Origin: Corydoras sp. C115
Lineage: Eukaryota > Chordata > Actinopteri > Siluriformes > Callichthyidae
Length of the DNA stretch: 64,000 bases
Direction of reading: 5' to 3'
Assembly: GCA_019802505.1 (NCBI GenBank)
Contig: JAFMOC010000852.1
Location: 1 to 64,000 of the forward strand
Under the pieces are notes generated by a model. It saw nothing but the letters and a program-made list of their open reading frames with translations, searched no databases and had not been told where the DNA came from. This document shows, one piece after another, positions 54,598-63,839 of the stretch; position 1 is the first letter of the stretch, and every line of letters starts with the position of its first letter. The translations under genes were made by a program, and so were the position numbers.

Positions 54598-54737
54598 GTA
54601 ATCTGAAATCAGTATCAACATATTTTAATAATAATTTTTACTGGATCACCAATGAAAAGAAAAGCTGGAGTGAAAGCAGAAAGACCTGCAAAAAGAACAA
54701 AGCTGATCTGGTGATTATCAACAGCAGAGAGGAAAAG
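54598..54737 (+). CDS. Lectin copy C, first CRD exon
   Basis: The 140-nt exon has the same borders and phase as in copies A and B. It encodes FYWITNEKKSWSESRKTC and ADLVIINSREEK. The frame is open and the first conserved Cys is kept. The SINE-like repeat that follows is interrupted at 54834 by family A copy 2. Confidence 0.88.
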
Positions 54738-54833
54738 GTGAGGGACTCAGGGTCACCATGGGTATAAGGCCTATCCCAGGGACACGGGCCTCCTGAACAG
54801 GAGGTGGCACATTCTGTAGACGTTGTAGACGTG

Positions 54834-55217
54834 TGTAACGGGTGCCTAGGGCACCCGTCCCTCGGCCGTTGTGTGTGGGTGTTTTTGGTTTCTGTGTTGA
54901 TGTTCCTGTGTTGTTAATTAGCTGTCTCGTGTTAGTAATTTGAGTTAATTAGCTTCGCGGGTTCGTTGGGTGGTTGGGTGCACGTGGTGTGTTAGGTTAG
55001 GGTATTTAGTTCCGGGGTTTTAGGTCTTTCGGGCGCGTCTTTGTGTGTTTGTCACCTTGTCCTTTATGTGCCTGTTTGTGTGGTGTTTTTGCACCGTGAA
55101 TAAATATTCTGGTTTATGTTCTACCTGCGTGCCTGGCTCCCTTCTGCGCGTTAGAGCGCCGCGGCTCTGCGCTATATTTGCGCAGCCGCATCTAAGTCCC
55201 AGGTGGGCAGCGTGACA
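54834..55217 (+). repeat. 5' LTR of family A copy 2
   Basis: A perfect hairpin with 9-bp arms and the loop TAG lies at 54838-54858. AATAAA lies at 55099-55104. A GC-rich stem (GCGGCT...CTGCGC...GCGCAGCCGC) lies near 55158-55192. Confidence 0.95.
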
Positions 55218-55340
55218 GAAAAGACGCGGCAATCGTTTTGGGAGTCCAGAGCCCAGGTAGGCTATTTTTAAATTTTTCTTTGGGGGGCCGTATAGCCTCG
55301 TACTCGCGGCGCGCTCCGCCGTTTCCGCGAGTGCGTTGTG

Positions 55341-56471
55341 ATGCGGAGCCCGCCCTCCCGGAGCCGGGGGAACGGCTCAAACAGCGTGATGGCGGAGTGG
55401 AGCGACTCCGATGAGGAATGGTTGTGGAGGGTTGGGTTTGAGGCGCTCTGCGCAGAGGAAAATCTGGACATTGTCCAGATTTCCGATGACGAGACGGGCG
55501 AACCTTACCTGTATGGGCACATTCTGCCCGTACACACCCTCCGCAACACTGAGGAGTTCTGGACGGAGGGTCCAGTCCGGTTTGTTAAACCCCCGGTGGC
55601 GAGACACAGACACAGAGCGCGGCGACGGCGTGGGCTGAAGCCGCGGCGGGCGCACGGCGCAGCCACGGAGCGCGAAGCGTGGACTGCGGGGCAGTCACGT
55701 GACGCGACCGCGCCGGTCCGTGCCGCGTCTGGGCCGCGCTGTGAGGGGGCGGTACCGGAGCCGCCGCCTGAGTGCGCTAATGTTTTGTGTCCCCCTTCCT
55801 CCTATGTGTTGTGTCCCCCGTCCTCCTATGTTTCGTCTGACCAGTCTGTCATCCCCATGTCCGACATGTTTGTCTCTTTGTGTTTGGGCGTTGCGGTGGG
55901 GGTTTATATGTTTTGTGTTCGGGATGGAGAGCCGGAGGTGCCGGCCGAGGTCATGCCAGCGCGCGTGCCCGCCGAGGTCCGCGCAGCCTGCGTGCCCGCC
56001 GAGGTCCGCCCAGCGAGCGTGCCCGCCGAGGTCCGCCCAGCGTGCGTGCCCGCCGAGGTACGTCCTGCCTGCGTGCCCGCCGAGGTCCAGCCAGCGCGCG
56101 CGCCCATCCCGCGGCCCAGGGGCGTCACGCCGCCCATCCCGCGGCCCAGGGGCGTCACGCCGCCCATCCCGCGGCCCAGGGGCGTCACGCCGCCCATCCC
56201 GCGGCCCAGGGGCGTCACGCCGCCCATCCCGCGGCCCAGGGGCGTCACGCCGCCCATCCCGAGGCCCAGGGGGCGTCACGCCGCCCAGCCCGAGCAGCAG
56301 GGGCCGCACGCCGCCGCCCAGCCCGAGCAGCAGGGGCCGCACGCCGCCAGACAGACAGATCAGCAGCCAGGGGGCGTCCGCCTCGCCACGCCGCCAGGGG
56401 GCGTCCTCCGGACCACGCCGCCCGTGGGCGTCCACCTGACCCTGCAGCAAGAGGGCGTGGCCCAGTCCTGA
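55341..56471 (+). CDS. Family A protein, 376 residues, unknown function
   Basis: The start ATG at 55341 is shared with copy 1. Residues 1-16 are basic and Ser-rich. Residues 17-80 are acidic and aromatic (MAEWSDSDEEWLWRVGFEAL, ISDDETGEPYLYGHILP, EEFW). Residues 84-105 are Arg/His-rich and could bind nucleic acid. Residues 148-165 have two LCPPSSYV repeats. A hydrophobic segment at about 177-193 (FVSLCLGVAVGVYMFCV) could span a membrane. It is followed by 9-residue PAEVRPACV repeats (about 201-255), 10-residue IPRPRGVTPP repeats (about 256-315) and Gln/Pro/Ala-rich sequence. I recognise no known domain. Conservation of the N-terminal and hydrophobic parts in the older copy at 12021 argues for selection on the protein. 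A gag-like or membrane-associated accessory role is speculation. Confidence 0.75.
   Translation: MRSPPSRSRGNGSNSVMAEWSDSDEEWLWRVGFEALCAEENLDIVQISDDETGEPYLYGHILPVHTLRNTEEFWTEGPVRFVKPPVARHRHRARRRRGLKPRRAHGAATEREAWTAGQSRDATAPVRAASGPRCEGAVPEPPPECANVLCPPSSYVLCPPSSYVSSDQSVIPMSDMFVSLCLGVAVGVYMFCVRDGEPEVPAEVMPARVPAEVRAACVPAEVRPASVPAEVRPACVPAEVRPACVPAEVQPARAPIPRPRGVTPPIPRPRGVTPPIPRPRGVTPPIPRPRGVTPPIPRPRGVTPPIPRPRGRHAAQPEQQGPHAAAQPEQQGPHAARQTDQQPGGVRLATPPGGVLRTTPPVGVHLTLQQEGVAQS
55935..56345 (+). repeat. 27-bp and 30-bp coding minisatellites in family A
   Basis: About six 27-bp units (GTGCCCGCCGAGGTCCGCCC type) precede about six 30-bp units (CCCATCCCGCGGCCCAGGGG type), the latter nearly identical to each other. 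A 33-bp duplication (CAGCCCGAGCAGCAGGGGCC type) follows. Confidence 0.93.
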
Positions 56472-56750
56472 TCCGCCACGGGCGGCCACCTGACCTCGCA
56501 GCCGGAGGCCGTCCGCAGCTCCGCTGCGTCTTCCACACCGGCGTCTTCCACACCGCGCCCGCAGAGGGCGTCCACCCCGACACAGGACCCATGGACGTGT
56601 CACACGCCTCCCCCGCAGAGGGCGTCCACCGGAGGGCGCCTATCAAGCCCGACTTAGGAGGGGCGGACGACCCCTCCCACCCCCCCAGGACTGTTTTTTG
56701 GGGTGTCTTGGTCGCGTCCCCGCGTTACGCGACCGTAAGGGCGGGGGTAG

Positions 56751-57134
56751 TGTAACGGGTGCCTAGGGCACCCGTCCCTCGGCCGTTGTGTGTGGGTGTT
56801 TTTGGTTTCTGTGTTGATGTTCCTGTGTTGTTAATTAGCTGTCTCGTGTTAGTAATTTGAGTTAATTAGCTTCGCGGGTTCGTTGGGTGGTTGGGTGCAC
56901 GTGGTGTGTTAGGTTAGGGTATTTAGTTCCGGGGTTTTAGGTCTTTCGGGCGCGTCTTTGTGTGTTTGTCACCTTGTCCTTTATGTGCCTGTTTGTGTGG
57001 TGTTTTTGCACCGTGAATAAATATTCTGGTTTATGTTCTACCTGCGTGCCTGGCTCCCTTCTGCGCGTTAGAGTGCCGCGGCTCTGCGCTATATTTGCGC
57101 AGCCGCATCTAAGTCCCAGGTGGGCAGCGTGACA
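56751..57134 (+). repeat. 3' LTR of family A copy 2
   Basis: It is 384 bp long, with the hairpin at 56755-56775, and differs from the 5' LTR at one base by my reading. Confidence 0.95.
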
Positions 57135-57344
57135 ACGTGTGATTGAGGAACCGGCCTTGTGACCTGAAGTTCCTCGATTTGATTCCCAATCCAACTAAGT
57201 ACTAGAGCTGAAGTGCCCTTAAGCAAGTCTATTTAACCACTATTGTATTTCTTTGCATGTATACAGAAGTTTATTTTATTTTTTATTTTTATTTTATTTT
57301 AATAGTTAATTATAAATTAATTTAATAAAGTTAATTATATTAGG

Positions 57345-57658
57345 AGCGGAACGGTGGCTTAGTGGTTAGCACGTTCGCCCCTCAGCACTAGGGATTCCCA
57401 TCTGGGTGGAGTTTCCATGTTCTCCCCGTGTCCGTGTGGGTTTCCTCCCACAGTCCAAAAACATGGATGAAGTCAATTGAGTTCTCCAAATTGCCCCCTA
57501 TAGAGTGTGTTTGTGTGAGTGAGTGTGTGCCCAGCGATTGATTGGCGCCCTGTCCTGGGTGTGTCTGCCCGGCGCCCGAGACGTTCTCCCCTGGATGGGC
57601 ATGGGGAACCCCACCGCGACCCTAGTAGAGGATAAAGCGGAAGATAATGAATGAATGA
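57345..57658 (+). repeat. SINE, first family, nearly full length
   Basis: It runs from ACGGTGGCTTAGTGGTTAGC to GATAAAGCGGAAGATAATG with an (ATGA)n tail. The B-box region is partly deleted. Confidence 0.88.
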
Positions 57659-57700
57659 ATAATTATATTAAGTGTATTCTTCTTGTATTTCATCTTTCAG

Positions 57701-57792
57701 CACTTTGAGTCTAAACAAGTCTGGATTGGTCTGACTGACGTAGATCAGGAGGGACAATTTAAATGGATAGACGGTTCAGCACTAACCACTTC
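57701..57792 (+). CDS. Lectin copy C, second CRD exon with shifted acceptor
   Basis: It encodes HFESKQVWIGLTDVDQEG and FKWIDGSALTT and ends TC|GTAAGT in phase 2. The acceptor used by copy B (CTTCCAG|GAG) is deleted. The next AG, within what is exon in copy B (CATCTTTCAG|CAC), is preceded by pyrimidines and keeps the frame, shortening the domain by five residues (the EFIFQ of copy B). Splicing there is an inference. Confidence 0.75.
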
Positions 57793-58559
57793 GTAAGTAA
57801 TCACGAGATGAGTAAAGAAAACTTTATAAAACGGGTATTTGTGGTCTTTTTTGAACTGTATTCACAAATTTGGACACTAAATGGCAGTGTTCGATAGTTC
57901 AAGTAAAAACTGGACTAGATGACGTGGCGGAAGATCAGATTATTAACGATTTAGCTTTCAATAAAGGCATTTCTGAATCAGAGCTTGTTATTTATTATAG
58001 TGTGTTTGTAGGAGTTTTATTAAAACAATAGGACACTCAAGGTTGTGTATTATTGTGAATAAATCACGTAAAGAGGTGGAGCTGTACTCCATTACATGCC
58101 GGGACTAATAACAGCTCTTTATGGGCTTTAGTCAGAATAAGCCACGCCCTCTCGTACCTTGTTGTTTTATTAAGATGCTGTTAAAATAAATGCGAATATA
58201 AAGTTCATGTCGGCACTTTTGCAACTGTTAATTCATGTATTCATTCAATTTCTTCAGCTTAATCCTCTACTGGGGTGGAGTGGGGGTTGACTTCCACAGG
58301 TAAATTGAATGCTTGAAATTGCCCCATATACTGTGTCCGTTCTGTCCTGGGTGTGTGTGCCCAGCGCCCGAAATGTTCTTCTCTGGATGGGCATGGGACC
58401 CCCCCCACACCCCTGTGACCCTAGTAGAGGAATAATCCGAAGATAATTAGATAAATGAATGACTGATTGTACCTGCTATATATTATATACATATACAGTA
58501 CTTATGTTATGATTGTGTATGTGTAACTAGCCATGTGATAATTGTTTAATGTGTTTCAG
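57793..58559 (+). other. Last intron of lectin copy C
   Basis: It is co-linear with the copy B intron from 36633. It contains SINE fragments at about 58245-58460 (with a poly-C tract) and ends at the acceptor GTGTTTCAG. Confidence 0.65.
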
Positions 58560-58698
58560 GTTCTGGAGTGCTGGACAACCCGATGGTTATCATAAAAATG
58601 AGGACTGTGTTGTTACTAACTACTTCAAATCAGAATCCAACTGGGTTGATTATCCCAGTAAAAACTCTATGTATGGAATTTGTGAGATGTTTATCTGA
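58560..58698 (+). CDS. Lectin copy C, third CRD exon, key residues changed
   Basis: It encodes FWSAGQPDGYHKNEDC, NWVDYPSKNSMYGICEMFI and a stop at 58696-58698. The tripeptide is QPD, as in galactose-type CRDs, whereas copy B has QPN. The Cys before the last strand (WNDIPC in copy B) is Ser here, so one of the two conserved disulfides of the fold cannot form. The calcium motif WND reads WVD. Loss of the following TAA adds two residues. The frame is open, but ligand binding is doubtful. ATTAAA follows at 58740. Confidence 0.85.
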
Positions 58699-58739
58699 AC
58701 TGAACATAAGAACAGAACTTTTCATAATGATTTCTTTGT

Positions 58740-58745
58740 ATTAAA
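58740..58745 (+). terminator. Probable polyadenylation signal of copy C (ATTAAA)
   Basis: It is at the same relative place as in copy B. Confidence 0.5.
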
Positions 58746-58813
58746 CATTTTTATTCTTAAAGCATTTATTCAATTGTTGTGTTGTGGGAGTGTGATTGAT
58801 GTTAGTGTGCTTT

Positions 58814-59135
58814 TGTCAGGGTTGGGAGTGCTAGGCCACTCCCCCCTGTTTTTTTTTATTTCGGTTTTGTCCGTTCAGGGTTCCCGTAGGTAGGGCCCAT
58901 CCCCTAGAGCTGGGATTGGGTCCTACCTAATCACATGTGGCCTGCTGACTACACTTAAAGCGCGCATGCGCCCCGAGTCAGTAGGTCAGCATTCTATATA
59001 TTCGTTATGTTGCCGTTATTTGTTTGATTTGTGTTTTGCTCCCGTCACGTTCCCGCTGATTCACCTAATAAAGGACCTCTTATTCGCTTATCTGGTCACC
59101 TGTGTCGCTTCTTAACATCTCACCCCAGCATAACA
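58814..59135 (+). repeat. 5' LTR of family B copy 2
   Basis: A hairpin with arms GGGAGTG and CACTCCC around CTAGGC lies within the first 35 bases. AATAAAGG lies near 59067. Confidence 0.85.
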
Positions 59136-59299
59136 CCACGCAGCGCCGCCGATGGTCTGACGGCACTTTATAACAGGCCTCCAACCCCCGCAAAGTCCAG
59201 GAGTCCTCGTCCGGGTAAGCGCCCTTTTTTTGTGTGTAATTTCCCCGCTGCCGCATATCCCATATTATCGGTCCGTCCCGGCAGTCGGTGGTTGATAGC

Positions 59300-59600
59300 C
59301 ACTTCTTCGGCCACCTTTAGCCGCGTTGTTCGGCTGCAGCTTTGGCTGCATTAACTCGGCGCTAGCCCCGCCATTAGCCGAGTTGTCCAGCTGCAGTCTC
59401 GACTGCATTAACTCGGCGCTAGCCCCGCCATTAGCCACGTTGTTTGGCTGCAGCATTGGCTACAGTAGCTCGGCACTAGCCCCGCCATTAGCCTAGTCCC
59501 CAGCTGCAGCATCCCGGCTACTTTAGCCCGGCGCTAGCCCCGCCATTAGCCGTTTCCCCGGCTGCAGCAATCGGCTTGGCGCTAGCCCCGCCATTCAGTT
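59300..59600 (+). repeat. 57-bp tandem repeat in family B leader
   Basis: About five units contain CGGCTGCAGC, TTAACTCGGCGCTAGCC and CCGCCATTAGCC. Related units are at about 42600-42790 in copy 1. Confidence 0.88.
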
Positions 59601-59634
59601 TTGCTGTAGTTCTCATTCCCCGGAGGTTGTAGCG

Positions 59635-60118
59635 ATGAGGGGAATTGACCGGGTTCCAGAGTTTGGAGAGTTCGTGCTCCCTCTCTCGGCTCCGATCAAG
59701 CTCCCGGCACCCTGCGACGGGGTGGCTTTGACGCCACTCCCTTACATTATCGGTTGTCGCAGGGTGTTTGAATTGGTGTTTGAACTGTCGGACCGAGAGA
59801 GGGTGCATTTCTACCTCTCCCGACTCCTGGGACCTGCGCTGGTGGGCCGAGGGCTTAGTGGCCACCGGGGACGACTGTCTCACCTCGGCCAGCCGGTTGG
59901 AGATGGAGTTCCTGGACAGGTTCGCCCAGGGTCCAGATGCCCGCTCCGTCAGCGTGAGCCGGCCGGTCCCACCGGTCACCCGTTCCGCGAGCTATTCCTC
60001 GCCGCCAGGGGTCCGCCTCACAGACGCCAGACCGAGGGCAGTCAGCGAGCCACTGCACACCGTCTGCGAGCCGCTCCGCCCGGGTATTGAGCTGTCAGCG
60101 AGTCCTCGCTCGCCATGA
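59635..60118 (+). pseudogene. Gag-like region of family B copy 2, frameshifted
   Basis: One frame from about 59635 reads a CRRVFELVFELSDRERVHFY block and LSRLLGPAL, resembling the capsid helices of gypsy gag. The next frame continues with LRWWAEGLVATGDDCLTSAS and EMEFLDRFAQG, matching copy 1 near 42850. The break is near 59835. This makes family B a gag-bearing, pol-less lineage. Confidence 0.6.
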
Positions 60119-60599
60119 GCGTTTCCCCGCTCGTCGTCGGCGATCCGCCGCTCACCGCCAGCATTCCGCCGCCCGTCGCCAGCCTGCCGCTCCGCAGGCC
60201 GTCCCGCTCCGCCGGTAATCCACCCTGTAGGCAGCCGCGCGCCGTCAGTCAGCGTTCCGCCGCGTCCCACGAGTGTTTCCCCGCTCACCGCCTGCTCACC
60301 GCCAGCCCTCCGCCGCCAGTCGCCAGTCGCCAGCCTGCCGCTCCGCAGGCCGTCCCGCTCCGCCGGTAATCCGCCCCGTAAGCAGCCGCGCGCCGACAGC
60401 GAGTCCTCGCTCACCACGTGCATTTCCCCGCTCGTCATCTGCGATCCGCCGCTATTCGCCAGCATACCGCTCCACGCTGTGCGCGAGGCGCTTGTCACCC
60501 CGCTCAGCGCCGCCAGCGGTCCGCCCCCTGATCCGTGCCGTGCCGCCACCGATCCACGCCGCACTACCTGCACGTCTTGCAGGGTTCGGGGCATCGAGC

Positions 60600-61000
60600 T
60601 AGTCTCTCCCGTACCTGAGCCCGTGTTAGCCTCTCCCGTACCTGAGCCCGCGTCAGTCTCTCCAGCACCTGAGCCCGTGTTAGTCTCTCCCGTACCTGAG
60701 CCTGCGTTAGCCTCTCCCGTACCTAAGCCTACGTCAGTCTCTCCAGCACCTTAGCCCGCGTTAGCCTCTCCCGTACCTGAGCCCGCGTTAGCCTCTCCAG
60801 CACCTGAGCCCACGTCAGTCTCTCCTGTACCTGAGCCCGCGTCTGTCTCTCCTGTACCTGAGCCCGCGTTAGTCTCTCCTGTACCTGAGCCCGCGTTAGT
60901 CTCTCCTGTACCTGAGCCCGCGTTAGTCTCTCATGTACCTGAGCCTGCGTTAGTCTCTCCTGTACCTGAACCCGCGTTAGTCTCTCCGGTCCCTGAGTCC
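60600..61000 (+). repeat. 27-bp coding minisatellite (VPEPALASP type)
   Basis: About 15 units of GTACCTGAGCCCGCGTTAGC-type sequence with TCTCCC spacers occur in tandem. Confidence 0.92.
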
Positions 61001-61650
61001 GCGTTGTGCTCTCCCGCACCAGAGTCTGCGTTGTTCTCTCCCGCACCAGAGTCCGCGTTGTGCTCTCCCGCACCAGAGTCCGCATTGTGCTCTCCCGCAC
61101 CAAAGTCCGCGTTGTGCTCTCCGGCGTCGGGGTCCACAGGTATCAGGGGGTCATGTCACCCTCGTGCGCTCAAAGGGTCACGTCCCCCTCGCGCTCACAA
61201 AGGGTTACAGTGCCCCCGTATCCTCAAACTGTCACGTCGCCCCCGCATGTTCAAAGGGTCACGCCCCCCTGGCGCTCTCAAAGGATCATGGTGTCCCTGC
61301 ATCCTCAAGGGGTCACGCCGCCCTCGCACGCTCAAAGGGTCACGGGGTCGCCGCGCTCACAAAGGGTCACGTCGCCCCCGCAGCCTCAAGGGGTCACGTC
61401 ACCCTCGCGCCCACAAAGGGGCACGGCGTTGCCGCGCTCACAAAAGGTCACGTTGCCCCCGCATCTTCAAGGGGTCACATCGCTCTCGCGTGCTCAAAGG
61501 GTTACGGCGTTCCCTCACGCTCACAAGGGGTCCCTGCATCCTCTAGGGGTCTCGTCGCCCTTGCGCGCCCAAAGGGTCTCGGCGCCACCGCGCTCACAAA
61601 GAGTCACGTCGCCCCCGCACCCTCAAGGGGTCATGTCGCCATTCTCGGGC
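61000..61650 (+). repeat. Second and third coding repeat arrays of family B
   Basis: Four CTCTCCCGCACCAGAGTCCG-type units are followed by about 18 degenerate 27-bp units (AAAGGGTCACG...CGCCC) reading LKGSRPPRAH-like or RVTSPPQPQ-like peptides, depending on frame. Confidence 0.88.
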
Positions 61651-61786
61651 CCTCTATGAGGCCTCGCCGACTTCGCGCCGTCCTCGGGCCTCGCCGGCGT
61701 CGCGTCCCCACAGGGACCCGAGCCCCCTCTGTTTTTTTTTTCCCTTTCTTTTCTCTTCCCCGGGTGCCTTTGCCACCCGGTCATTT

Positions 61787-61787
<1 letters not shown>

Positions 61788-61824
<37 letters not shown>
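61788..61824 (+). repeat. 37-base poly-G tract before the 3' LTR
   Basis: An uninterrupted G run ends six bases before the 3' LTR (GCAATA spacer). It occupies the place of the polypurine tract used to prime plus-strand DNA in LTR elements. Confidence 0.95.
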
Positions 61825-61826
<2 letters not shown>

Positions 61827-62122
61827 ATATGTTAGGGTTGGGAGTGCTAGGCCACTCCCCCCTGTTTTATTTTCGTTTTCCTTTCCATTCGGGGTTCCCG
61901 TAGGTAGGGCCCATCCCCTTGAGCTGGGATTGGGTCCTACTGTACCTGATCACATGTGGCCTGCTGACTACACTGCTGACTTCACATGTGGCCTGCGTCC
62001 TGAGTCAGCAGGCCAGCATTGTAGATGTATACTTATGTATATATTGAAGTTGCGTCGGGTGTTTCGTTTATTGGATTGGTTCGTTACGGTTGTTTGATTT
62101 GTTTGTTTGTTTTGGGGTTTGC

Positions 62123-62261
62123 TTCAAAAACTTTACATTATAAATAATCAATCACAACACAATGTTCTATCAAAATAAGCTGCACACGCTCTGACATGTT
62201 CTAACAAAAGCAGAACCAGATATAAGCTCTGTCCTAACAGTGTTCCATACAGTATCAGTCT
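62123..62261. other. Unassigned sequence
   Basis: No gene is seen. Confidence 0.4.
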
Positions 62262-62460
62262 CAGATGATTGGTGTATGGATTACTGTGACACTGACGTTT
62301 GCTTTCTCTTTATTGAGTTTAGTGAGCAGCGCTGCTGTTTGGAAGAGCGTTAAGAGTTTGAAACACCAAACAAATCGAGGAAATACGCAACATTTATTTG
62401 CCAAATGCCTGACGATTTTGTATTTTACAAGACGGGTGGCGATCCAGATCACAGTCTAAT
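62262..62460 (+). repeat. Direct repeat, copy 1 (with 63840-64000)
   Basis: It starts ATGATTGGTGTATGGATTAC and is repeated with few changes at 63843, where the window ends. The frame opens with a hydrophobic stretch (MIGVWITVTLTFAFSLLSLV) that resembles a signal peptide or anchor, then a KSVKSLKHQ segment. I cannot say whether it is an exon of a small gene family or part of a longer repeat. Confidence 0.5.
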
Positions 62461-63839
62461 AAATGTTAAACGAAGCAGAGCAGCTATGAGAACGTACAGA
62501 ACATTATCTCATTTATCTAGTCTAAATTAAAGCGTATTCCTCTGAACACAAGACTGGGTTAATTATTAGCTGCAGAGTGGAAATTTCAGACGCCATACTT
62601 ATATGTCCAGTTTTAAAAGCTTCAACATGAAACCACAGAACTTTATTCATCACCTTTATTCTTCATTCTCACTTCTCACATGCATTCTCACATTCAGCCT
62701 CCTACTGTGTCACTTCCTGTCCTCACACATATGTCTGCTTTTCTGATGAACCAGACTTCAGCTCATATACCGGGTCACGTGATCTGTCAGTTTAAATACA
62801 ACTTTCCTGAAAGGCCCAGAGGTGGCTACACCAACAGCACTGTTCTCTGTTCCAGTACCCTGCAGGATCTACCCCTTTTAGTTCTGCTGCTCTTGTCCGT
62901 GATGCCGGAATCACATGATGCACTGTGGCAATCAAACTCTGCTTATTAATTAATGACGGTGCTTTATGAACTTGTGATGATGACCTTGATCAAGTCATCA
63001 TCCCCTTTTCCTTTTTGTCAGACAATTAATAATACATACCGTTATTCGGAAGTGGCTTTACTGTGAGATGATGTGCACACCTGAAGAAAGGGCTTTGTCC
63101 TTTGCGGAGGCGCATGGTCAGAACGGTGGTTCATGACCTGCGAAGTGCGCGAGTGTTTAACTGCGGTGTCGTGGGATGCGAATCAGAGGCAAACCAGAAG
63201 TTTGGGTAAAATCGGCCACTTTCAAGGAGCAGTCAGGCCCATGCTCACAGACGAGGAGGTTTTTTTTACGTTGGTCTGAACCGCGCGTCGATAATAAACT
63301 GTTAAAAAACAGAGATCGGATTAAAGGCTGTTAAAGTGGTAGTGATTGGCAGAGGCGTCGTTAGTCCTGGGCTTTGGGGCTGTAGCCCTGGATGTTTTGT
63401 CAGTTGCCTTGGATCAAATGAGATCAGCTTTCTCTGCAGCCTCTCCTCCAGCAGCGGGACCGAACGATGGAGTCACCATCAGCTCTTTGTGCTTCTAAGC
63501 TCTGTGTGTATGTGTGTGTGTTTGGGAGACAGATTTTTTCACCAGTATCCCTGGTGATTAGTATATCTGTTAGTAAGGGGTGACTGCAGATAAATAGATA
63601 ATGCTATAAAGGGAAATCATTTGCCACCGAAACAGGTTCCCATCTGGTACATGGAATGGTCCATGTAGGTGCGCCACGCACTTCTGGGTTTAAAGGTGCG
63701 TACCGACTTCAGTGTGGACGGGGGAGGTGAAGGAGAGAGGAGCTATTGAGCTTATCTGACGATGTATTAGTAATTAAACAGTCAGAAGCTGTGCGTACCA
63801 CCAGCACTAAGAGTTGGACTCTGCGGGGCTAATGCAGAT
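62461..63839. other. Unassigned right-end sequence
   Basis: 62690-62850 is the inverted counterpart of 13875-13920 plus 15003-15125, so it belongs to the shared lectin-locus background. 63040-63330 and 63340-63840 show no reliable gene. Confidence 0.45.

Larger units (their letters stand above)
54834..57134 (+). mobile_element. Non-autonomous LTR element, family A copy 2, TSD ACGTG, recent
   Basis: Two 384-bp LTRs (54834-55217, 56751-57134) flank a 1533-bp interior. The exact repeat ACGTG lies at 54829-54833 and 57135-57139. By my reading the LTRs differ at one position (55156 C against about 57073 T), so the insertion is young. The interior holds one long intact frame and a purine tract (AAGGGCGGGGGTAG) before the 3' LTR, and no polymerase. 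It landed in the SINE-like repeat of the copy C lectin intron. Confidence 0.95.
58814..62122 (+). mobile_element. Family B non-autonomous LTR element, copy 2
   Basis: The left LTR (58814-59135, 322 bp) starts TGTCAGGG and ends ATAACA. The right LTR (from 61830, TGTTAGGG) shares about 250 bases and is broken off near 62122. No target duplication could be read. The insertion lies just downstream of lectin copy C. The interior holds leader repeats, a frameshifted gag-like region, and long repeat-coding arrays. There is no polymerase. Confidence 0.85.

Noticed and set aside
55695..56603. 302-codon - frame opposite the family A gene
   Set aside because: It is the antisense of GC-rich repeats; the + frame is the one conserved in the second family member.
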